From: Desulfocapsa sp.
GTDB taxonomy: Bacteria > Desulfobacterota > Desulfobulbia > Desulfobulbales > Desulfocapsaceae
Length of the DNA stretch: 64,000 bases
Direction of reading: 5' to 3'
NCBI GenBank assembly: GCA_022712975.1
Contig: JAFLJO010000100.1
Coordinates: forward strand, 1-64,000
The position numbers and the translations under genes are program-made. Position 1 is the first letter of the stretch. Each line of letters begins with the position of its first letter. Shown one piece after another: positions 26,697 through 36,653 of this stretch. The notes below the pieces were generated by a model. The model searched no databases, was not told the origin of the DNA, and saw nothing but the letters and a program-made list of their open reading frames with translations.

Positions 26697-28007
26697 TTAT
26701 TTCTTCCTTACAATCGGTTTTAGTAACTCTTCTTCAGGAGGTATACAGGGAAGTACTTCCCCAATATACTCTTCGATATCCATGAGATAAAAAGAACTTT
26801 CTTCGTCCGCAAAGCTTATGGAAATCCCATCAGCCCCGGCACGACCAGTACGCCCAATGCGATGCACATAATCTTCCGGTTCATAGGGGAGAGTGAAATT
26901 AACCACATGGCTGATTCCATCGATATGAATCCCCCGGCCGGCAACATCGGTTGCAACCATTACATGAACTTTTCCATGCCGAAAGCTCTCAAGGCGTGAA
27001 GTCCTCTTATGTTGTGGGACATCACCCGTGAGCAGGGTGCAGTTAATACCATCTCGGCTCAAATGGTCGTTAAGCTTTTTGGCATCCCGTTTCATATTGG
27101 TAAAAATAATGACCCGATCACAGGCCGCACTCTTTATAATATTATATAAAACCAGATACTTTTCATCTCTGGTGAGCGTGTAAACAACCTGGGTTACAGT
27201 TTTGACTGCAACATTATCAGCCTCGGTTTCCACTAAAACAGGGCTCACACACCACTGCGATGCCAGACGTGCAACGTCTTCGGTAATCGTTGCGGAAAAC
27301 ATCATGGTCTGCCGCTTATTTTTGTTTGGTGTTTTATGGATGATTGATCGAACATCCGGGATAAATCCCATGTCAAGCATCCGATCCGCCTCATCAATTA
27401 CCATGATCCCGGCCTCGTGGAGATGCACCACCCGCTTACGTGAGAAATCAAGCAGCCTGCCGGGTGTGGCCACTAGAATATCTACTGTTCTATTTTTTAA
27501 GTTCTTCTGCTGACGATCGTAGCCGGTACCGCCATACGCTTCAGCAACATGCATGGGAAGATACTTGGCAATAGCTCTTGCATCTTTTGCAATCTGAATC
27601 ACAAGTTCTCTTGTGGGTGCAATGATGAGTGCCCGTGGTGTTCCATTTTTCCGTTTTTCCTGCTGTTGTTCTCTCATTAACCTGGAAAAAATACCAATGA
27701 GAAATACGGCGCTTTTCCCTGTTCCGGTGGAGGCCTTGCCAATCAAATCTTTTCCGGCAATGACATCAGGCAGTGCTTGTGTCTGGATGGGTGTGCAGTA
27801 TCTGAAATTTAGATCTGCAATTCCGTGCATTAGGCCTACAGGAAGCATGAAGTCATGAAACCGGGCTTTGCCTTCTTCCGGTTCCACAGGAAATTGTGAG
27901 GCACTCCATTCTTCTGGCTTTTTGTTTTCAGTGGCTTGGGGTGCAGTAGGGTTGCTTACAGATTGCTTTTGCCTACTCTGCTGTTGTCCAATTTGTTTTT
28001 TATCCAT
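26697..28007 (-). CDS. DEAD-box RNA helicase (RhlB-like)
   Basis: This 436-residue protein has a Gln-rich N-terminal tail, then Q motif RYCTPIQTQALP, motif I ASTGTGKS (usual A/T replaced by S), Ia PTRELV, Ib ATPGRLLD, II DEAD, III SAT and VI HRIGRTGRAG. It unwinds structured RNA, for instance in ribosome assembly or decay. It abuts the Nudix gene stop with no gap, so the two are coupled. Confidence 0.94.
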   Translation of the reverse strand: MDKKQIGQQQSRQKQSVSNPTAPQATENKKPEEWSASQFPVEPEEGKARFHDFMLPVGLMHGIADLNFRYCTPIQTQALPDVIAGKDLIGKASTGTGKSAVFLIGIFSRLMREQQQEKRKNGTPRALIIAPTRELVIQIAKDARAIAKYLPMHVAEAYGGTGYDRQQKNLKNRTVDILVATPGRLLDFSRKRVVHLHEAGIMVIDEADRMLDMGFIPDVRSIIHKTPNKNKRQTMMFSATITEDVARLASQWCVSPVLVETEADNVAVKTVTQVVYTLTRDEKYLVLYNIIKSAACDRVIIFTNMKRDAKKLNDHLSRDGINCTLLTGDVPQHKRTSRLESFRHGKVHVMVATDVAGRGIHIDGISHVVNFTLPYEPEDYVHRIGRTGRAGADGISISFADEESSFYLMDIEEYIGEVLPCIPPEEELLKPIVRKK

Positions 28008-28505
28008 TTAGTTCGAAACCTTTCGTAATATAGCAATCCCATCAGGGGTAAATTTTTCGTTTTCCGATAATTTAAAAATATCAGAAACGCTCATAAAGCT
28101 ACCGGACGCCACCTCTTCTTTCTGCAACTGAAAAGGGCCATTGTGGACACAGGAAAAAATCCGTCCCCAAACCCGGTTATCATCTTCTTCAAAATATTGA
28201 TCAAAAAGGGGTGTAAAAGAAACACCATCAACACCTAACTCTTCAGCAAGCTCACGCATAGCTGATTCTTCGTAGGATTCGCCGGCAAGCACCACACCGC
28301 CAGCAGCCACATCCCAGCAGGATGGATAAATATCTTTAGTGGCTGTTCGTTTTTGCAGGAAGAGTTCCTGCTGTTCATTGAACACAAGAATATAAGAGGC
28401 ACGATGGATTAAACCATGCTTACGCATAATGTGTCTTGCTAATGGTTCTGTTTCCAGGTTGTCGCGATCAACAATCTGGATAATCTCTTCACCTGGATTA
28501 TACAT
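28008..28505 (-). CDS. Nudix hydrolase
   Basis: This gene encodes 165 residues from Met25 of the track ORF; earlier codons lie inside the upstream gene. The Nudix box is GGVVLAGESYEESAMRELAE followed by ELG, complete with its catalytic Glu residues. It resembles the IDI-like/YfcD group with LQKRTATKDIYPSCWDV. It overlaps the YkgJ-like gene by 8 bases and directly precedes the helicase. Confidence 0.9.
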   Translation of the reverse strand: MYNPGEEIIQIVDRDNLETEPLARHIMRKHGLIHRASYILVFNEQQELFLQKRTATKDIYPSCWDVAAGGVVLAGESYEESAMRELAEELGVDGVSFTPLFDQYFEEDDNRVWGRIFSCVHNGPFQLQKEEVASGSFMSVSDIFKLSENEKFTPDGIAILRKVSN

Positions 28506-29145
28506 TGGTTTTGATTCCTGGTCGTTCACAATGAGGAGTGGGAATAGCCGGAGGCCCATTAACCAGCATTTGGGCAATGCTTAGTTTTACCCGTGGATAG
28601 AGATGGAGTTTTTCTCCCATAAGTTCTCGTTCTACTGCCACTAAACGCTGTAATAGTTGTGTTCGTTCCACGTGTGGTGCCTGGGAATCATGAACAAATT
28701 TCTTTTTTACAATCGTTTGGCAGCGGAAACAGCCGGGGAAACTCAAAGTCTGGCCATCCGGGCGCCGCATGGAAGCTGGTACTCCGTGAGTTCTGCAAAC
28801 CATAAGACGATGGGTATACAAGGTGCAGTGGCCATCATCAATTAAGGGGCACATAACCTGGGGACGTTCACCTTTGGTCTCAGCCTTTGCACACTCAAGA
28901 AGATACTGTTGGGAACGTGCCATAAGTTCCTGTTGCCTGGCTTTATCAAGCTCACGAAAGCCCTTCCAGAGATAGGCCCATTCAGTATAGGTGTGATGAA
29001 GAAAATAGGAATCACAGCAGTTATCAGGACAAGCATTACAACTGAAATTCAGTGCACGAGCCACTTCATCATATTCGGACTCCATTGCTTTATAGATCTT
29101 GCGGATTTCCTCACTTAAGCGCTCGCTAAGTGCTACTTCTTTCAT
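28498..29145 (-). CDS. Cys-cluster protein (YkgJ-like)
   Basis: This 215-residue protein has eight or more Cys in metal-binding style: CNACPDNCC at residue 35, CPLIDDGHCTLYTHRLMVCRTHG and FPGCFRC. This matches the YkgJ/CxxCxxCC family of putative iron or zinc binding proteins. It starts 4 bases inside the AMMECR1 gene (ATGA-type overlap). Function unknown. Confidence 0.75.
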   Translation of the reverse strand: MKEVALSERLSEEIRKIYKAMESEYDEVARALNFSCNACPDNCCDSYFLHHTYTEWAYLWKGFRELDKARQQELMARSQQYLLECAKAETKGERPQVMCPLIDDGHCTLYTHRLMVCRTHGVPASMRRPDGQTLSFPGCFRCQTIVKKKFVHDSQAPHVERTQLLQRLVAVERELMGEKLHLYPRVKLSIAQMLVNGPPAIPTPHCERPGIKTNV

Positions 29146-29711
29146 GCTTTTTCCTCTTCAAAACATTGCACCTGATAAATTTCTATTTCTGGATGGGAAT
29201 CCTTCCATGCAGATTCCACAAGCCCTGCTTTTCGGCACAGGTGGTTCATGAAAAGTTCTGGAGCAGGCAACTGATCCCACACCTGGGGTAAAAACGTGGC
29301 TCCTGCTCCGGAAAGCCTTAAAGTTACCCCGTCTACTCCCGGCCGCAGTTTACTGATAAGATCAGCACCGTCTTTATATTCAAGCGTTTGCGGCTGATTC
29401 AGTACAGAAATGTCAATTTTCACATCTTCAAACTCAGCTCCAGTGAGTGGAGAAAAACGACTATCATGGAAGGCAGCACTGATTGCATTTCGCTTTATAC
29501 CTGCCGCGACAGACTCGTTTGGTAAGAGATTGCCAATGCAACCACGTAAAGCACCCTTAATTTTGAGCGTAACAAAGGTTCCATATTCGACATCAAAAGC
29601 TGCGTCTGTTACATCAGTCGTCTCTAATCCAGAGTTCAGTCTCCCGGCAATTGTTTGTCTTGCAAGCTGGAGTAAACTTTTCCCCTGTTCTTTGGTTAGT
29701 ACGTCATCCAT
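29142..29711 (-). CDS. amrA: AMMECR1-domain protein (AmmeMemoRadiSam system protein A)
   Basis: This gene encodes 189 residues from Met10 of the track ORF, where the ATG overlaps the ketoacyl synthase stop (TAATG) and AGGAG lies 9 bases upstream. The core motif is LRGCIGNLLP at about residue 60, followed by DSRFSPLTGAEFEDVKIDISVL. Other members of the AmmeMemoRadiSam set (Memo, radical SAM) are not in this window. Confidence 0.9.
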   Translation of the reverse strand: MDDVLTKEQGKSLLQLARQTIAGRLNSGLETTDVTDAAFDVEYGTFVTLKIKGALRGCIGNLLPNESVAAGIKRNAISAAFHDSRFSPLTGAEFEDVKIDISVLNQPQTLEYKDGADLISKLRPGVDGVTLRLSGAGATFLPQVWDQLPAPELFMNHLCRKAGLVESAWKDSHPEIEIYQVQCFEEEKA

Positions 29712-30745
29712 TACCAGTGAACTCCTAACATCAGGCAATTAATCCCACTTCCAATTCCCAGTATGGCGGCTTTTTCGCCGGGCCGAAAGCAATCCTGTTC
29801 AATGGCCATGGCAATGGTGATGGGTGCGGACACAGATCCTACATTGCCAAGCGTTTGCAGAGTTTCGAAATTCTTTTCCAAATCAAGCCCTAAGGTATCA
29901 AAAAGAAGCCGTGTATGGGCAGTGCCCACTTGATGACAGAATAATCTGTCGATATCACTTGCGCTCCAGCCAGAAATGGATGCAAAATCCTGCCAGGTTG
30001 CATGGGCGGTCTCAACTCCCCGTATCAGTAACTCCTCGGAATTGGTATTCATAAGGGTGGTTTCGGTTCCGTTCTGAGCACCCTGACAGAGATCAGAATG
30101 CTTGGTATTTGCCTTCCATGCTCTCCTGATAAGACGCGGTTTATTCATGTCTGGTGAAAGGTTACACATATAGAGAGCCACAGACCCAGATCCGATGGTA
30201 AGGGAAGCAAAAGCTGGCTTAATCTTTTTTCTCGTCAGGCTTTCATCATCAAGCAGTGCCTGAATTGTTGATTCCACAAGTTCTTCAGCAGTTTCACCAG
30301 CTACCACCAATCCATTTTGCACCTGCCCAAGTTCTATCATATTGGCAAGCATTACCATACCATCAAGGAATCCAAGACAGGCATTGGAAAGGTCAAAGAG
30401 TAAACAGTCCTCTGATAAGCCCAATTGATTGTGGACAAAGGAGGCTGTGGCCGGCTCCATCATGTCTCTCGATACAGAAGTAAAAATAAGACATTCAATT
30501 GAGGCTGGATCAAGATCACTCTTGTCCAGCACGGCCTGTCCGGCAAGCGCTGCTCCCTGACTTGGCCTGGTACCCGGATTCCATAGGCGTCTTTCTCGAA
30601 TACCACTCATGAGCTCAAGTCTTCCAGCAGGCAGTTTCAGCCGATCATAGAGAGGGGCGAGTCTTTCCTCAATCATATCAGAAGTCAATATGCGTGGTGG
30701 CAATTCGTAGCCGAATGTGTGAAGGCAAACTTTGGAGTAATGCAT
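29711..30745 (-). CDS. Beta-ketoacyl-ACP synthase III-like (FabH/thiolase-like)
   Basis: This 344-residue thiolase-fold enzyme has the nucleophile in LSNACLGFLDG (about Cys126), His in FCHQVGTAHTRLL and Asn in LGNVGSVSAP, the KAS III Cys-His-Asn triad. It condenses an acyl-CoA with a malonyl unit. It shares the minus-strand operon with amrA, ykgJ-like, Nudix and helicase genes. FabH proper or a secondary-metabolite paralogue cannot be separated here. Confidence 0.88.
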   Translation of the reverse strand: MHYSKVCLHTFGYELPPRILTSDMIEERLAPLYDRLKLPAGRLELMSGIRERRLWNPGTRPSQGAALAGQAVLDKSDLDPASIECLIFTSVSRDMMEPATASFVHNQLGLSEDCLLFDLSNACLGFLDGMVMLANMIELGQVQNGLVVAGETAEELVESTIQALLDDESLTRKKIKPAFASLTIGSGSVALYMCNLSPDMNKPRLIRRAWKANTKHSDLCQGAQNGTETTLMNTNSEELLIRGVETAHATWQDFASISGWSASDIDRLFCHQVGTAHTRLLFDTLGLDLEKNFETLQTLGNVGSVSAPITIAMAIEQDCFRPGEKAAILGIGSGINCLMLGVHW

Positions 30746-30932
30746 AATTATAATCGTTTTTTCTATCCAGCCAAATCGTATTCGAATCTCATTTCAATCG
30801 TAACGAAGGGTAATGTAGCAGGTATGGTTAAGGAACACAACTTAAGGGCTCAGTGTTTCTATTTGAGAGCAATCGTCAATGGTCGTGATGTTTTTTTGAT
30901 TACCTGGTAAATTAAAAGTCTGTCAAGGTACT

Positions 30933-31826
30933 CTACGAGCTCACCTCAGCCATTGAAGTCTCCAGTCGGCGGGCAACAAGTGAAACGGCAAAACAGAGTA
31001 GAAAATACATAAAGGAAATGGTCAGCCACACCTCGTTGGTTCGCTGGGTCGAAGACATTACCTGCATTCCCTGAAAAGTAAGCTCCTGAATGGAGATAAT
31101 GGAAACGATGGAAGAATACTTAATGGTATTGATAAACTCATTGGTAAGGGGTGGCAGCACTCGTCTTGCAGCCTGCGGCAGAACAATAAAACGCATCTGC
31201 TGTAGCCATGTCAAGCCAAGAGCAGCAGATGCCTCCCACTGTTCGTTATCTACGGATTGGATACCAGCCCGAACGATCTCCGCAATGTAGGCTCCCTGAA
31301 AGAGAGCCACTGTAAGAACTCCTGAGACAAATGGAGTGAAAAGTTCCGGTGGTGCTACAAGAATGGATAACCACTTGGCAGATATACCGGTTCTGTTGCG
31401 GATAAACTCATCTACCCCAAGCAACAGTATAAGTTGATCAGAAACAAAAAAATAGAAAATAAAGACCAACACCAGAGGTGGGATATTACGAATCAGCTCA
31501 ACATAACTACGCCCTATCAAACGGAACAAAAGACGTTTCCGGGTTCGCAAGATTCCCATCAACACACCGATCAGAGTGGCAAACAAGGTCGCCCAGACAC
31601 TGAGACGGATGGTTGTGAAAAAACCATCGATCAGAATATTACTCACCCAGCGTCCTTCATCCACGTCCCAGCGAAACAGGTAATTTGGAATTACCCCCCA
31701 GTCCCAGTGGTAATTTAATCCAACACTTACCCGGTAGGTGACAAAACCCAGAAAAAAAAGAAGAGCAGTCGTGACGACAATGTCAAGAACAGTATTTCTC
31801 TTTTTTATAAGGTATACACCTGTCAT
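30933..31826 (-). CDS. Polar amino-acid ABC transporter permease (second subunit)
   Basis: This 297-residue inner-membrane protein has the EAA loop region EQWEASAALGLTWLQQMRFIVLPQA typical of HisMQ/GlnP-type permeases, plus an N-terminal extension with one extra helix. It is downstream of the binding protein and of the first permease, forming a heterodimeric channel. Same layout as the AapQM pair. Confidence 0.93.
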   Translation of the reverse strand: MTGVYLIKKRNTVLDIVVTTALLFFLGFVTYRVSVGLNYHWDWGVIPNYLFRWDVDEGRWVSNILIDGFFTTIRLSVWATLFATLIGVLMGILRTRKRLLFRLIGRSYVELIRNIPPLVLVFIFYFFVSDQLILLLGVDEFIRNRTGISAKWLSILVAPPELFTPFVSGVLTVALFQGAYIAEIVRAGIQSVDNEQWEASAALGLTWLQQMRFIVLPQAARRVLPPLTNEFINTIKYSSIVSIISIQELTFQGMQVMSSTQRTNEVWLTISFMYFLLCFAVSLVARRLETSMAEVSS

Positions 31827-31872
31827 ACTTTTATGAGTTCATCAGAATGATAAGGAACGGGAAGGAAATACG

Positions 31873-32724
31873 TTATTCAACATAATGAGACCACTCTTTC
31901 GTGCCAAACCAGTAGTGATGACGCTCTTCCAGCCAACCTTCATGGCTGACGATGGTGATCCAGTTGTTGAAAAATGTGAGTGTATCAAAATCACCCTTAC
32001 GTACAGCAAAGCCAATAGGTTCTTTAGTAAAGCTGGAATCGAGCGGCAGAAACATGGTTTCCGGATATTTAAGAGCCTCATAAGCTGGTCTTGGAGCAGA
32101 TCCAACCACTGCATGAACGTTTCCGTTACGCAGTTCCTGGTAGGCCTGAGCCTCATCATCAAAGAGGCGTAATGTCGCCTTCGGAATATATTTTTTTACC
32201 GCAGTCACCGCAGTAGTGCCTAGTTTACAGGCAATTTCCACGTCGGCTTTGTTGAAATCCTCAAGACTTGTAAAACCGGCAGCTTTTTCTTTATGGGCAA
32301 CAATAGACATACCGGAATAATCATAGGGAATGGAAAAATTAACTTTGAGCGCACGTTTAGTCTGAATTCCCATGCCGCCGATAACAACGTCAAATTTTCC
32401 GGTGAGCAGTGCAGGAATAATTCCAGCCCACTTGGTGGGTACAAATTCCACTTCCACTCCCATGTCGGCAGCCAATCTTCTGGCTACATCAATCTCAAAC
32501 CCAACCAGTTCGCCTTTCTTGTCCTTCATGGCCCAGGGAAGGAACGTATCCATTCCCACTCGCAAAACACCGCGACGCATGACCTTATCGATTGTTGACT
32601 CTGCTATAAGCTGCTTTTGCAGTTTTCCGGCTGTGGCGGGCGTAGCTGTCATAGTCACTGTTGGCACAATCAGTGCTGTGATAAGAGCAAAAGCCAATAA
32701 TGCTTTTCTGTTAAATGTGTTCAT
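31873..32724 (-). CDS. Amino-acid ABC transporter substrate-binding protein
   Basis: This 283-residue periplasmic protein has a signal peptide (1-32, ending TPATA) followed by an SBP_bac_3 fold: GVLRVGMDTFLPWAMKDKKGELVGFEIDVA and VIGGMGIQTKRALKVNFSIPY. It binds a polar amino acid and delivers it to the flanking permeases. AGGAGG lies before the start. Confidence 0.95.
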   Translation of the reverse strand: MNTFNRKALLAFALITALIVPTVTMTATPATAGKLQKQLIAESTIDKVMRRGVLRVGMDTFLPWAMKDKKGELVGFEIDVARRLAADMGVEVEFVPTKWAGIIPALLTGKFDVVIGGMGIQTKRALKVNFSIPYDYSGMSIVAHKEKAAGFTSLEDFNKADVEIACKLGTTAVTAVKKYIPKATLRLFDDEAQAYQELRNGNVHAVVGSAPRPAYEALKYPETMFLPLDSSFTKEPIGFAVRKGDFDTLTFFNNWITIVSHEGWLEERHHYWFGTKEWSHYVE

Positions 32725-32793
32725 TGTTCCTCCTGAAATATATTCAAAATGATTGATAGGGTAATACTAATTTGATATCTTATTGTACAGTGA

Positions 32794-33633
32794 TTAAAAA
32801 GACAAATCGGATCGATAGGGTGCTGCCATTTGTTTTTCCAGATAAGTCACCAAAAATGACAAAGATACAGTGATAACAAGATACATAAGAGCCACTGTAA
32901 ACCAGAGCTCGAAAGTAAGAAAAGTCTCGGAAATCAAGGCTTGAGCCTCCATGGTGAGATCGTACACGGCAATGGTGCTGACGAGTGCTGAATCTTTAAT
33001 GAGAGAAATCGCCTGATTGGCTAAAGGCGGCAAAATACGGCGCACCGCTTGGGGTAGAACAATAAACCGATATGCATGTTGATAACTTAAACCTAGACTA
33101 TGTGAGGCTTCCCACTGTCCCTTTTCCACAGATATAATGCCTGAGCGAAAAATCTCGGAAGCGTAAGCACCCTCAAAAAGACTAAGTGCTAAAACAGCAG
33201 CCCAGAACCTGTCCAAGCCAAGAATGGGGCCCATAACAAAATAGAGGAAAAAAAGCTGGATAAGAAGGGGAGTGTTTCGGCTGACTTCCAGGTATAATCG
33301 TGACACAACTTTTCCGGGTACTGAGTTTGACAGGCGCAGAAGCGCAGTAATCAGGCCGATAGTAAGTGCAGCAACTAAGCTTATTGCAGATATTTTTAAC
33401 GTCACCCCCAGGCCATGCAGAAGTGGCCCCGCAACAAATCCGGCATCATCCCAGACATAGAGATAACGCGGTATCTGATACCACTGCCAGTGATAGCCCA
33501 TTTCCTGAACAGAACGGTTGAAAAACCAGAAGATCAGGGTAATAAGCAACAGAAACTGTCCAATATCGAAAAGGGGAGATCTGCTGAATGATTGCCAGGA
33601 GTTCCCTTTGTTTTTAGGTGCTAAAGCATGCAT
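32794..33633 (-). CDS. Polar amino-acid ABC transporter permease (first subunit)
   Basis: This 279-residue inner-membrane permease has the coupling loop KGQWEASHSLGLSYQHAYRFIVLPQA and about five or six helices. It opens the minus-strand transport operon. The expected ATPase is not here; the GlnQ-like gene at 22449 on the other strand is the likely partner. Confidence 0.94.
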   Translation of the reverse strand: MHALAPKNKGNSWQSFSRSPLFDIGQFLLLITLIFWFFNRSVQEMGYHWQWYQIPRYLYVWDDAGFVAGPLLHGLGVTLKISAISLVAALTIGLITALLRLSNSVPGKVVSRLYLEVSRNTPLLIQLFFLYFVMGPILGLDRFWAAVLALSLFEGAYASEIFRSGIISVEKGQWEASHSLGLSYQHAYRFIVLPQAVRRILPPLANQAISLIKDSALVSTIAVYDLTMEAQALISETFLTFELWFTVALMYLVITVSLSFLVTYLEKQMAAPYRSDLSF

Positions 33634-33815
33634 TAAAGTAATATCAGCAAAGAATTAATTACAAATTGGATAACTCAAAGTATGATTGTGCTGGGAAAAT
33701 AAGCATTCAACAAAATAATAGAGTAATAATTGTATTTAATAATACTACACTTATTACCACAAGTGATCATCGACTTTTATTGGTGAAAATGCACTGAGAC
33801 TCTTACAGGAGCCGT

Positions 33816-34196
33816 ATGACAAAAATACCAGACATATCTAAAAGACAGTGTGACTCCTGCGGAAAACCGCTACCGAACGGTGAATTATTCTATCATTGCC
33901 GCACAGAACTTATTGCTGCCAAGGATGAAACCATCCCCGAGCTGAAACACCCGGATAAACTCATTGCCATGGCTCTCTCTGAAATTGCCGGAAAAGACGA
34001 AAGTGAACTGCTAGATGATATTTATCAGGAGATCATTCTGCAACTCTGCCCAAACTGTCGCCTGACCCTGCTAAAACATATCAACAGTATGCTAAATAAA
34101 GGGTGTAAGAGTTGCCCTCACTGTGGGACGCAACCGATGAAGAAAAAAGGGAAACTACTTAAATTTCCTTCGAAAAAAGACAAAGATGAACTTTGA
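33816..34196 (+). CDS. Hypothetical zinc-finger-like protein
   Basis: This 126-residue protein has three Cys pairs, CDSCG (N-terminal), LCPNC (about 84) and CPHCG (about 104), which suggests a rubredoxin-like or zinc-ribbon site; the Lys-rich tail suggests nucleic-acid contact. Family not recognised. It converges with rlmKL, with one base between the stops and no terminator visible. Confidence 0.72.
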   Translation: MTKIPDISKRQCDSCGKPLPNGELFYHCRTELIAAKDETIPELKHPDKLIAMALSEIAGKDESELLDDIYQEIILQLCPNCRLTLLKHINSMLNKGCKSCPHCGTQPMKKKGKLLKFPSKKDKDEL

Positions 34197-34197
34197 T

Positions 34198-36348
34198 CTA
34201 TCTTCTTCGTATTTCCCAACAGTGATGGATTCTGCTGTTTCTTGCAAAGTCAATGGGAATTGAACTCTTGCTGATATTGTGTATCGCATAATGTTTTTCA
34301 ATGGACTCATCCATTTGAAAACGTCTGAAATTTGTTGAAAAAATAAGCAGACCGCCTTTTGCCAACCTGGCCACTGCCTTTTCAATCAGCAAGCGATGAT
34401 CCCGCTGCACATCAAAAACCCGTCTTTCTTTCTTGGTGTTGGAGAAAGTGGGAGGATCAACAAATATCAGATCGTATTCACTCCTGTCTTCTTCCAGCCA
34501 TTTCATGCAATCCGCCTGAACCGTTTCATGGGCCAGTCCGCCAAAGCCATTAAGAGCCAGATTCATCCGTGCCCAATTCAAATAATTTGCTGAAAGATCA
34601 ACAGTAGTTGTGGATTCAGCTCCTCCAACAGCAGCATGAACCGTGGCCGTTCCTGTATAGGCAAAAAGATTTAGGAAACGCTTGCCCTTCGCCTCATTAG
34701 CAATTTTCAGCCGAATATTTCGATGATCAAGGAATATCCCGGTGTCGAGATAATCGGTGAAATTTACCAGCAGAAGGCAGTTTCCTTCCTGGACAGTATG
34801 CATCTTTTTACGGGTGGCCTGCTTTTGATACTGAGCCTTACCCCTCTGTTTTCGTCTGGTTTTCAAAAAGACCCGATCCCGCCGTACCCCAAAGAGATGG
34901 CGAACCTGATGCAGACACTGCTGAAAACGTCTTTGAGCTGCCTTTTCGTCAACTGTATCTGGAGCCTTATATTCCTGTACCTGTATCCACTTTTCATAGA
35001 GATCCACGGAAACATTATATTCAGGGAGATCTTTGTCATACACCCGAAAGCAGCGCACCCCTTCACGGCTGGCCCATTTGAGAATGGTTTTAGAATTTTT
35101 TCGTAGCCGGTTACCAAACTCTATTCCTTCGTCTGGCCCCTTTTCTGGCGTGAGTTGCCACTGAAAGTCCTGCGTTTCCCCGGAATGCACCGTGCCGCAA
35201 AAAAGACGGCAGTTAATCGAGCCATTGTACATACGGTGAGTTTTGTCCCATTTAATCCCTATGCGATCACCAAAATCGGGATTAGAGGTGAAAACTCCCA
35301 GTTGCCAGCCATCCAGCTCTTGTTTACTTATGCGGCCTAAAGCCCGGTGGAGTTGTTCTGCCTGATCATGCTCTGAAAGACGTTCACCGTAGGGTGGGTT
35401 AACTACCATAAGACCTTTTGCTGCCGGCCTGCGCAGATTTGCGAGTTGCCCCTGTTTGATAACTATCTTATCCTCGTAGCACGCATTTTCGATATTGCTT
35501 CTTGCCACTGCAACAGCGCGAGGATCGGCATCATAGCCTAGCATAGGAGGCCATTCCCGCTCAAGACCTGCCTCTTCACGCTCTATTGCCTCATCCACCA
35601 GACTGTCCCAGAGAACTTTGTCATGTCCCTTCCAGCCGCTAAAACCAAAATAGCTGCGGGAAAGACCGGGTGCAGCATCTCCAAAAATTAATGCGGCTTC
35701 TATAAGGAGGGTTCCTGATCCGCACATTGGATCAAGAAACATGGTGTCCTTCGAAGTTTCAGCTGTCCAGCCGGCAAGTGCCACAATGCCCGCAGCCAGA
35801 CTCTCCTTTAACGGGGCAAGACTTCCGCCTTCCTTGCGATATCCACGTCGATGCAGGCTCTCGCCACTTAAGTCGAGCGAGATCGTTGCCTGGTCTTTGT
35901 AAACAGAGGCACGAATCCTGATACCGGGACGCACCACCGACACACTTGGCCGTTCGTTGCATCTATTGCGAAACTGATCTACCACGGCATCTTTTACCCG
36001 GAGCGCCGCAAAACCACTATGCTGTATGGCTGATTGATTAAGGCTGCAGTCCACTGCAAAGGTGGTATCAATATTCATATGCTGGCTCCAGTCCACCTTT
36101 AATGCTCCTTCATAAAGAGCATCTTCATTGGGGGCAGGAAACTCAGCAAGCGTGAGAAAAACGCGCGAGGCATATCGTGACCAGAGGCAGGTTCGGTAGG
36201 CTGCTTCAATATCACCCTGCCAGGTCACAAGCCCTCTGACATGCTCCACTTCACTTCCGCCAAGATCCTTTGCTTCCCGGCTCACCAGTTCTTCTAAACC
36301 TGCCGCACAGCTCGCCATAAGGCTATATGTTTTTTTATTATCTTTCAT
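34198..36348 (-). CDS. rlmL: Bifunctional 23S rRNA methyltransferase RlmKL
   Basis: This 716-residue fusion has a THUMP domain (1-160), then the RlmL methyltransferase (LDPMCGSGTLLIEAAL; VVNPPYGERL) for m2G2445 and the C-terminal RlmK methyltransferase (FLNLFAYTGTATVHAA; FVDPPTFSN) for m7G2069. Length and domain order fit the full E. coli-type protein. Monocistronic. Confidence 0.95.
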   Translation of the reverse strand: MKDNKKTYSLMASCAAGLEELVSREAKDLGGSEVEHVRGLVTWQGDIEAAYRTCLWSRYASRVFLTLAEFPAPNEDALYEGALKVDWSQHMNIDTTFAVDCSLNQSAIQHSGFAALRVKDAVVDQFRNRCNERPSVSVVRPGIRIRASVYKDQATISLDLSGESLHRRGYRKEGGSLAPLKESLAAGIVALAGWTAETSKDTMFLDPMCGSGTLLIEAALIFGDAAPGLSRSYFGFSGWKGHDKVLWDSLVDEAIEREEAGLEREWPPMLGYDADPRAVAVARSNIENACYEDKIVIKQGQLANLRRPAAKGLMVVNPPYGERLSEHDQAEQLHRALGRISKQELDGWQLGVFTSNPDFGDRIGIKWDKTHRMYNGSINCRLFCGTVHSGETQDFQWQLTPEKGPDEGIEFGNRLRKNSKTILKWASREGVRCFRVYDKDLPEYNVSVDLYEKWIQVQEYKAPDTVDEKAAQRRFQQCLHQVRHLFGVRRDRVFLKTRRKQRGKAQYQKQATRKKMHTVQEGNCLLLVNFTDYLDTGIFLDHRNIRLKIANEAKGKRFLNLFAYTGTATVHAAVGGAESTTTVDLSANYLNWARMNLALNGFGGLAHETVQADCMKWLEEDRSEYDLIFVDPPTFSNTKKERRVFDVQRDHRLLIEKAVARLAKGGLLIFSTNFRRFQMDESIEKHYAIHNISKSSIPIDFARNSRIHHCWEIRRR

Positions 36349-36653
36349 GCAAATAAGGGTAATGCTGTTTCATAAATTTCACAACAGGATATTGATTCGA
36401 AGAGTAAATCTTTGTATCTCTTTAGCTATTTCCGACTTCCTTAAAACTTGGGCAAACAAGAGTTGTGCCCACCGCCTGAAGGTGGTAAATTGTCTTCTTA
36501 CTAATTGCGAGATAGACGGCTAATTGACACCAATGGAATTATAAAAGATTTAATATAGGTGTTTTTAGGTTAAGGTATAGGGGTGTAGGTTGCATTACTT
36601 TTCTGCCCATAGGGCATCATGTACGACAAATTCATAGGAAAGAAAAAATAACA
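36349..36653. other. Intergenic region between rlmKL and fabB
   Basis: No coding region is seen in these 305 bases. It holds a small hairpin (CCACC...GGTGG near 36469) and, at about 36600-36622, a single copy of the TTCTGCCC...GGGCATCATGT palindrome that also ends the larger repeats at 45.9, 49.7 and 50.1 kb. Confidence 0.5.
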
